A stretch of 7,347 nt of DNA from an uncultured Lysobacteraceae bacterium (GTDB lineage Bacteria; Pseudomonadota; Gammaproteobacteria; Xanthomonadales; Xanthomonadaceae), in the NCBI GenBank assembly GCA_946480825.1, contig CAMLLG010000119.1, positions 1 to 7,347 on the forward strand. The letters are read 5' to 3'. A program made the position numbers and the translations under genes. Below, piece by piece: positions 1 to 7,347 of this stretch (position 1 is the stretch's first letter; the number at the start of each line of letters is the position of its first letter). The notes beneath the pieces were generated by a model, which searched no databases, was not told the DNA's origin, and was given only the letters and a program-made list of their open reading frames with translations.

Positions 1-1908
<1,908 letters not shown>

Positions 1909-1917
1909 GTTGGAATG

Positions 1918-1922
1918 TCCTC
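1918..1922 (-). promoter_or_regulatory. Ribosome binding site that decides the GTG start of pnp
   Basis: The minus strand reads GAGGA here, nine bases before GTG at 1906-1908. A T-rich run (TAGTTTTTCC) lies just upstream, a context that often helps 30S binding. No in-frame ATG lies nearby, and the residues after the GTG match the conserved PNPase N-terminus, so the GTG start is well supported. Confidence 0.75.
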
Positions 1923-1997
1923 GGAAAAACTAGACTGATGAATCCGACCGGAGCCCCTGCCCCGGGCGGGTGGCCGCGCGATGCGACCGTGATGCCG

Positions 1998-2042
1998 GAT
2001 GTTGCCGATTGCGATGTTGCGGATTGCGGTGTTGCGATGCGA
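1998..2042. repeat. Imperfect 15-bp tandem repeat, three units, in the pnp leader
   Basis: On the plus strand, GATGTTGCCGATTGC (1998-2012) is followed directly by GATGTTGCGGATTGC (2013-2027), which differs at one base. A third, more diverged unit GGTGTTGCGATGCGA begins at 2028, and a further GATTGC lies at 2041-2046. The repeat lies in the untranslated region between rpsO and pnp, about 90-135 bases before the pnp start. Its role is unknown; it may be replication slippage or part of the leader RNA structure. Confidence 0.7.
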
Positions 2043-2081
2043 TTGCGTGGAGCGAAAGCAGTGTCGTTTTCGGGGCGGAAG

Positions 2082-2095
2082 CGTCGTCGCCGACG
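2082..2095 (-). other. Small hairpin with a GNRA-type loop in the pnp leader
   Basis: The minus strand reads CGTCG-GCGA-CGACG, a five-base-pair perfect stem closed by a GCGA tetraloop of the stable GNRA class. It lies in the 246-nt rpsO-pnp gap. In E. coli the pnp leader forms a structure cut by RNase III, after which PNPase represses its own synthesis. This short stem alone does not show that the same mechanism operates here. Confidence 0.35.
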
Positions 2096-2118
2096 GGATT
2101 CGCGTCCCCCAAACGCAA

Positions 2119-2142
2119 CCGCGGCGCATCACTGCGCCGCGG
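2119..2142 (-). terminator. GC-rich hairpin after rpsO, probable partial terminator or 3'-end stabiliser
   Basis: A perfect ten-base-pair inverted repeat, CCGCGGCGCA / TGCGCCGCGG, with a four-base loop begins 12 bases after the rpsO stop codon. On the minus strand it is followed by TTGCGTTTGGGGG, so the T tract is short and interrupted. This suggests incomplete termination, with readthrough into pnp, or a barrier protecting the rpsO mRNA 3' end. E. coli likewise has a terminator between rpsO and pnp. The stem is certain; its strength as a terminator is inferred. Confidence 0.6.
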
Positions 2143-2154
2143 AGGGTCTGAAGC

Positions 2155-2415
2155 TTAGCGGCGCAGACCGAGCTTCTCGATCAGGGCCTTGTAACGCTCG
2201 GCATCCTTGCGATGCAGGTAGTCGAGCAGGCTGCGGCGGCGGTTGACCATCTTCAGCAGGCCGCGCCGGCTGTGGTGATCCTGCTTGTGCGCCTTGAAGT
2301 GTTCGGTGAGCTGCGCGATGCGCGCCGAGAGCAGGGCGACCTGGACTTCCGGCGAACCGGTGTCGTTGGCGCTGCGCTTGTGCGCTTCGATGATCGGGGT
2401 GGAATCGATGGACAT
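2155..2415 (-). CDS. rpsO: 30S ribosomal protein S15
   Basis: S15 is a primary-binding small-subunit protein. It binds the three-way junction of helices 20, 21 and 22 in the central domain of 16S rRNA, nucleates platform assembly, and lies at a contact with the 50S subunit. The 86-residue product has the normal family length and a full S15 signature: [30 protein letters not shown] with the RNA-contacting H-x-x-D-x-H-S-R-R core, and [14 protein letters not shown], ending in LGLRR. The ATG start follows a good AGAGG site, and MSIDSTPII is a typical N-terminus. A candidate promoter lies about 150 bases upstream and pnp lies downstream, as in many proteobacteria. In several bacteria S15 represses its own mRNA through a leader structure; the leader here is structured, but repression is inferred. 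Nothing is abnormal in the coding region. Confidence 0.98.
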   Translation of the reverse strand: MSIDSTPIIEAHKRSANDTGSPEVQVALLSARIAQLTEHFKAHKQDHHSRRGLLKMVNRRRSLLDYLHRKDAERYKALIEKLGLRR

Positions 2416-2421
2416 GGATGA

Positions 2422-2426
2422 CCTCT
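2422..2426 (-). promoter_or_regulatory. Ribosome binding site of rpsO
   Basis: The minus strand reads AGAGG, six bases before the ATG at 2413-2415. The intervening TCATCC includes CATCC, which could pair with an upstream GGATG at 2481-2485. Confidence 0.75.
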
Positions 2427-2480
2427 GACGCGTGAGCCGCAGGAACGTGGTCTGGCTTTTCGGGCCTTACCGCACCGCAG

Positions 2481-2494
2481 CATCCGCCTGGATG
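2481..2494 (-). other. Small hairpin in the rpsO leader with a possible alternative partner at the start codon
   Basis: The minus strand reads CATCC-AGGC-GGATG, a five-base-pair stem. The GGATG arm at 2481-2485 is also complementary to CATCC at 2416-2420, directly between the ribosome binding site and the rpsO ATG. Two mutually exclusive pairings are therefore possible, one of which would cover the initiation region. The E. coli rpsO leader is known to switch between a hairpin form and a pseudoknot bound by S15. The similarity here is one of principle only. Confidence 0.35.
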
Positions 2495-2511
2495 AGAAGG
2501 AAAGAACGCAG

Positions 2512-2560
2512 GGGAAAAACGAAACTGTCCGGAGTCGTTCACGAAAACCGGCCCGGACAG
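2512..2560 (-). terminator. Hairpin plus T-rich tail at the head of the rpsO transcript: attenuator or terminator candidate
   Basis: On the minus strand CTGTCCGG (2553-2560) and CCGGACAG (2525-2532) form a perfect eight-base-pair stem around a 20-base loop, followed at once by TTTCGTTTTTCCC. Stem plus T-rich tail resembles an intrinsic terminator, although the loop is long. It could end readthrough from the infB-truB section, or attenuate rpsO, since the proposed transcription start lies at about 2561, right at the edge of the stem. A third copy of the 5' part of the 3' arm's complement system, CGGACAG at 2585-2591, could pair competitively with CTGTCCG in transcripts arriving from upstream. 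Confidence 0.5.
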
Positions 2561-2567
2561 CAGCGGA

Positions 2568-2596
2568 ATTGTAGCCCCACGCCCCTGTCCGAACAA
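2568..2596 (-). promoter_or_regulatory. Candidate sigma-70 type promoter for rpsO-pnp
   Basis: The minus strand has TTGTTC (2591-2596), a spacer of exactly 17 bases, and TACAAT (2568-2573). The -10 box matches TATAAT at five of six positions and the -35 box has the TTG core. Transcription would begin near G2561, giving a leader of about 146 nt before rpsO. The site lies just inside the gap after the upstream gene, where a separate rpsO promoter is expected by analogy with E. coli. This is the best promoter-like match I found in the intergenic gaps. Confidence 0.55.
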
Positions 2597-2627
2597 GCGC
2601 TGGCAGCGGCGGGAGTCGTGGCCGCGA

Positions 2628-3251
2628 TCAGGGGTCGGTCGCAGGCGAGTCCGGCGTCTTCGGCGTCGAAGCGCTCGCACGGCGCAACGCCTGGGCCATG
2701 CCTTCCAACTCGCCGCTGAGCGCGAGCCGCCATCCCTGCGGCGTGCGGTTCACGGTGACGACTTCCATCTGGGTCATGCGCACGCCCATCGCCTCGGCGG
2801 TGGTCCGGGTCACCAGATGCTGCCGGTCCGGGCCCTCCGGAACCTTGCCCAGAATGTCCTGCCCGTCCAGACGCGCACCGGTGCCGCTGGACACCGTGCG
2901 CATGAAACCGGCGAAGAACGCCGCATCGTTCATCTTCGCGAGATCGCTTCCCGAACTGCCCGCCCCGAAGAACATGCCGGCCATGGCTTCACCGACCGGG
3001 CCTTCGAGCATCGGCGCCATCATGTCGCGGAACTGCTTCAGCGCCGCGGGATCGAAGGCCTCCGCCGCCGACGGCCAGTCGCCTGCGCGCATCCGTGCGT
3101 AGGCTTCGGCGGCGACCTGTTCCGCCGACATCTCCGGCGTCAGTTCGGCCGCGGCCAGCGGAGCGACGACGAGCGACATCAGGAGAACGGCCATGGCGAG
3201 ACGCGAACGATGCGGGGGCCTGCGCTGCGGCTGCGAACGGTTCGACGGCAT
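2628..3251 (-). CDS. Secreted (periplasmic) protein of unknown function, methionine-rich
   Basis: I do not recognise this family. The 207-residue product has an N-terminal Sec-type signal peptide: a basic stretch (residues 5-17), a hydrophobic core AMAVLLMSLVVAPL, and an AAA site giving likely cleavage after A35. There is no cysteine, so it is not a lipoprotein. The mature 172 residues have 13 methionines, a helix-like start (AYARMRAGDWPSAAEAFDP), a Gly/Ser-rich middle (FFGAGSSGSD), a strand-like stretch (TQMEVVTVNRTPQGWRLALSG), and a Pro/Thr/Ser/Asp-rich tail. The order helix, 'GDW..A...FD', then a 'V..VN..P.GWRL' strand recalls NTF2-like folds, but this is a weak guess. The chosen ATG follows GAGGAGA by nine bases. 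An in-frame ATGATG pair at 3279-3284, overlapping the truB stop, would add 11 or 12 residues but spoil the signal-peptide N-region. It lies 29 nt after truB, so co-transcription is likely. Confidence 0.8.
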   Translation of the reverse strand: MPSNRSQPQRRPPHRSRLAMAVLLMSLVVAPLAAAELTPEMSAEQVAAEAYARMRAGDWPSAAEAFDPAALKQFRDMMAPMLEGPVGEAMAGMFFGAGSSGSDLAKMNDAAFFAGFMRTVSSGTGARLDGQDILGKVPEGPDRQHLVTRTTAEAMGVRMTQMEVVTVNRTPQGWRLALSGELEGMAQALRRASASTPKTPDSPATDP

Positions 3252-3260
3252 GGCGACGGA

Positions 3261-3267
3261 TCTCCTC
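3261..3267 (-). promoter_or_regulatory. Strong ribosome binding site of the secreted-protein gene
   Basis: The minus strand reads GAGGAGA, nine bases before the ATG at 3249-3251. It is the strongest ribosome binding site in the window and favours this start over the ATGATG at 3279-3284, for which it lies downstream. It also supports the open reading frame as a truly translated gene. Confidence 0.75.
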
Positions 3268-3280
3268 GGGGGCGACGGCA

Positions 3281-4231
3281 TCATGGCACGGCATCGCCGT
3301 GGCGCTGGAACACGCGCTGGGGAGAGAGACTGCCGGTGTCGTCGATCCGCCCCAACCCGCGGGCCCGGCCACGCGGATCGAACACCGCGCACTCGCCCGG
3401 GGATTCCCCGTTCAGACTCAGCCGCTGGCCGTGCTCGAAGCGACGCATGCCGTCGTCGGTCAGATCCAGCCGGCGATAGCCGACCAGCCCGACCTCCAGC
3501 GGCAGCAGACAGGCGTCGAGGCAGTGCGGGTCGCGTTCGGCCAACGCCTGCAGCGACTCCAGCGTCCACATCCGCGGATCGCGAAACGGGTCCACCCACA
3601 ATCGGCGCAGTTCGGCGACGTGCGCGCCGCAACCGAGGATTTCGCCGAGATCGCGCACCAGGCTGCGAACGTAGGTGCCGGAACCGCACTCCACGTGCAG
3701 GCGGAGCTGGGGCGCGTCGCCGTCGAGCAGATCCTGCTCGGACAGCAGTTCGAAGGCATGCACGTCGACCTGGCGCGCTTCGATCTCGATGACATCGCCG
3801 CGACGGGCCTTGGCGTACAGCGGTTCGCCGCCGCGCTTGAGCGCGGAATAGATCGGCGGCACCTGCTGGATGCGACCGGTGAGACGATGCAGCGCGGCGT
3901 CGAGGGTGGCGATGTCGTAGCGGCCGACCGGTCGTTCGCGCAGCGGCTGGCCTTCGGCATCGTCGGTGTCGGTGACGATGCCCAGTCGCGCGACGGTGTC
4001 GTAGGCCTTGCGTGCGCCCAGCAGACTGCCGGCGATCTTGGTGGCTTCGCCGAAGCAGATCGGCAGCAGGCCGGTGGCGAGCGGATCGAGGCTGCCGGTA
4101 TGGCCGGCCTTTTCGGCGCGGAACAGATGACGGGCGCGCTGCAGCGCCTGATTCGAGCTCAGCCCCTGCGGTTTGTCGAGCAGCAGGATGCCGTCGAGCT
4201 TCCGGAAATTTTTCTTGGAGGCCTGGGCCAT
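3281..4231 (-). CDS. truB: tRNA pseudouridine(55) synthase TruB
   Basis: TruB isomerises uridine 55 in the T-loop of tRNAs to pseudouridine and also acts as a tRNA-folding chaperone in the cytoplasm. From the chosen ATG the protein has 316 residues ([20 protein letters not shown]). The catalytic motif [12 protein letters not shown] carries the nucleophile D49 (E. coli D48). The active-site tyrosine is Y77 in KAYD, and [16 protein letters not shown] (R189) supplies the conserved arginine. The C-terminal part (about residues 250-316) corresponds to the PUA-like RNA-binding domain and ends [15 protein letters not shown]. The frame extends upstream to an ATG at 4288, which would add 19 residues ([11 protein letters not shown]). 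I prefer 4231 because family members begin just before [13 protein letters not shown], but neither start has a strong ribosome binding site. The 144-nt gap to rbfA is unusually structured. Confidence 0.96.
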   Translation of the reverse strand: MAQASKKNFRKLDGILLLDKPQGLSSNQALQRARHLFRAEKAGHTGSLDPLATGLLPICFGEATKIAGSLLGARKAYDTVARLGIVTDTDDAEGQPLRERPVGRYDIATLDAALHRLTGRIQQVPPIYSALKRGGEPLYAKARRGDVIEIEARQVDVHAFELLSEQDLLDGDAPQLRLHVECGSGTYVRSLVRDLGEILGCGAHVAELRRLWVDPFRDPRMWTLESLQALAERDPHCLDACLLPLEVGLVGYRRLDLTDDGMRRFEHGQRLSLNGESPGECAVFDPRGRARGLGRIDDTGSLSPQRVFQRHGDAVP

Positions 4232-4347
4232 CGGGGGATCATATGCCTTATGCGATGGGTTCTGCACGGTGAGCGCTTGGCCCGCCATGACGCTCTTTCC
4301 GATCGCATCGAGCGATGTTTCGATGAGTCGACATTCACGAGCAGAAC

Positions 4348-4375
4348 GCCCGCGATGGCGGGCCGAGGGCCCGCC
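4348..4375 (-). other. Overlapping GC-rich hairpins directly after rbfA
   Basis: On the minus strand GGCGGGCC-CTC-GGCCCGCC (4357-4375) forms a perfect eight-base-pair stem beginning at the base next to the rbfA TAG. The second arm can instead pair with GCGGGC at 4348-4353, giving a six-base-pair stem over 4348-4363. No T run follows, so this is not a standard intrinsic terminator. It may protect the upstream mRNA from 3' exonucleases or slow readthrough into truB. A more distant complementary segment lies at 4279-4288. Confidence 0.6.
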
Positions 4376-4729
4376 CTAGGGATCGAGGTCGAGATCGCGC
4401 AGCAGATGCTCGATGCGCTCGCCGCGATCCACCGAATCGTCGTACTGGAAATGCAGCTCGGGCGTGTGCCGCATCTTCACCGCGCGCGACAGTTCGTGGC
4501 GGATTTCGGGCGCCAGCGCCTTCAGTCCCTTGAGCGCTTCCTTCGCGCGTTCGCCCTGCAGCGCGGTGAAGAAGACCTTGGCGTGCGCCATGTCGCGGGT
4601 GACTTCGACATCGGACACGCTGACCGACGGCAGGCCGTGTTCGCGCACGATGGCGTGCACGATCGTGCCCAGTTCCCTGCGGAGCTGGGCGGACACGCGG
4701 TCGGTGCGGTGGAAGGACTTCTTCGGCAT
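4376..4729 (-). CDS. rbfA: 30S ribosome-binding factor A
   Basis: RbfA binds the maturing 30S subunit near the 5' helix of 16S rRNA. It is needed for late 16S processing and for growth in the cold. The 117-residue product from ATG 4729 (MPKKSFHRTDRVSAQLRRELG) shows the single KH-like domain of the family: the basic first helix, the strand region SVSVSDVEVTRDMAHAKVFFTAL, the following helix, and the FQYDDSVDRGERIEHLL segment. Length is normal. The frame reaches back to a GTG at 4753, only three bases after the infB stop, which would add MRPDANFP. I prefer the ATG because family members begin with MPK or similar. However, neither candidate has a well-spaced ribosome binding site: the TAAGG formed by the infB stop is too near the GTG and too far from the ATG. 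Translation may therefore depend on coupling to infB, 27 nt upstream. Confidence 0.96.
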   Translation of the reverse strand: MPKKSFHRTDRVSAQLRRELGTIVHAIVREHGLPSVSVSDVEVTRDMAHAKVFFTALQGERAKEALKGLKALAPEIRHELSRAVKMRHTPELHFQYDDSVDRGERIEHLLRDLDLDP

Positions 4730-4756
4730 CGGGAAATTCGCGTCGGGACGCACGCC

Positions 4757-7347
<2,591 letters not shown>

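Noticed and set aside
1909..2118. Separate promoter for pnp in the rpsO-pnp gap
   Set aside because: Candidate boxes such as TTGCGT near 2113-2118 and TCTAGT near the ribosome binding site have no acceptable partner at 16-18 bases.
3185..3218. Possible Tat signal in the secreted protein because of an RR pair
   Set aside because: The pair is in QRRPPHRS, which lacks the S/T-R-R-x-F-L-K pattern; the hydrophobic core and AAA site fit Sec export better.
3252..3689. Long N-terminal extension of the secreted-protein frame into truB
   Set aside because: The extension is Arg/Pro/Ala-rich, overlaps the conserved 3' part of truB in another frame, and would bury the signal peptide. The strong ribosome binding site at 3261-3267 points to the ATG at 3251.
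2817..3792. Plus-strand open frames of 220 and 199 codons opposite the secreted-protein gene and truB
   Set aside because: They are Arg-rich and domain-free, and lie opposite genes with better evidence (signal peptide and strong ribosome binding site; TruB motifs).
4236..4270. Possible promoter before truB (TATGAT as a -10 box)
   Set aside because: The -10 match is good but the hexamer 17 bases upstream (TGCAGA) is poor. The start point would fall almost on the truB ATG, and truB lies within a cluster read from upstream.

Overview
The window is high in G+C, and every supported gene reads leftward on the minus strand. The order is infB (start just outside the right edge), rbfA, truB, a secreted protein of unknown function, rpsO, and pnp (end outside the left edge). 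This is the conserved bacterial translation/RNA-decay cluster nusA-infB-rbfA-truB-rpsO-pnp. The protein sequences and base composition suggest a gammaproteobacterium of the Xanthomonadaceae/Lysobacteraceae type (Lysobacter or Luteimonas-like). That placement is from remembered family resemblance, not a search.

Right to left: 7347-4757 is infB, encoding initiation factor IF-2, complete except for about two N-terminal codons. 4729-4376 is rbfA, for 30S maturation. A 144-nt gap with overlapping GC-rich hairpins follows, then truB at 4231-3281 (tRNA pseudouridine-55 synthase). At 3251-2628, 29 nt after truB and behind a strong ribosome binding site, lies a gene for a 207-residue protein with a Sec signal peptide that I cannot assign to a family. 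A 212-nt gap at 2416-2627 holds the best promoter in the window and a hairpin with a T-rich tail that starts about where transcription should start. Then come rpsO at 2415-2155 (ribosomal protein S15), a GC-rich hairpin, a 246-nt pnp leader with a short tandem repeat, and pnp at 1908-1 (polynucleotide phosphorylase), which lacks most of its C-terminal S1 domain because the window ends.

The known genes serve ribosome assembly, translation initiation, tRNA modification and RNA turnover, and are probably co-transcribed, with an internal promoter boosting rpsO-pnp. I see no mobile element, CRISPR array, tRNA, rRNA or defence system, and no convincing novel multi-gene system. The points worth a second look are the unassigned secreted protein inside the housekeeping cluster and the RNA structures in the three intergenic gaps, above all the rpsO leader. 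No gene-free stretch exceeds 300 bases.
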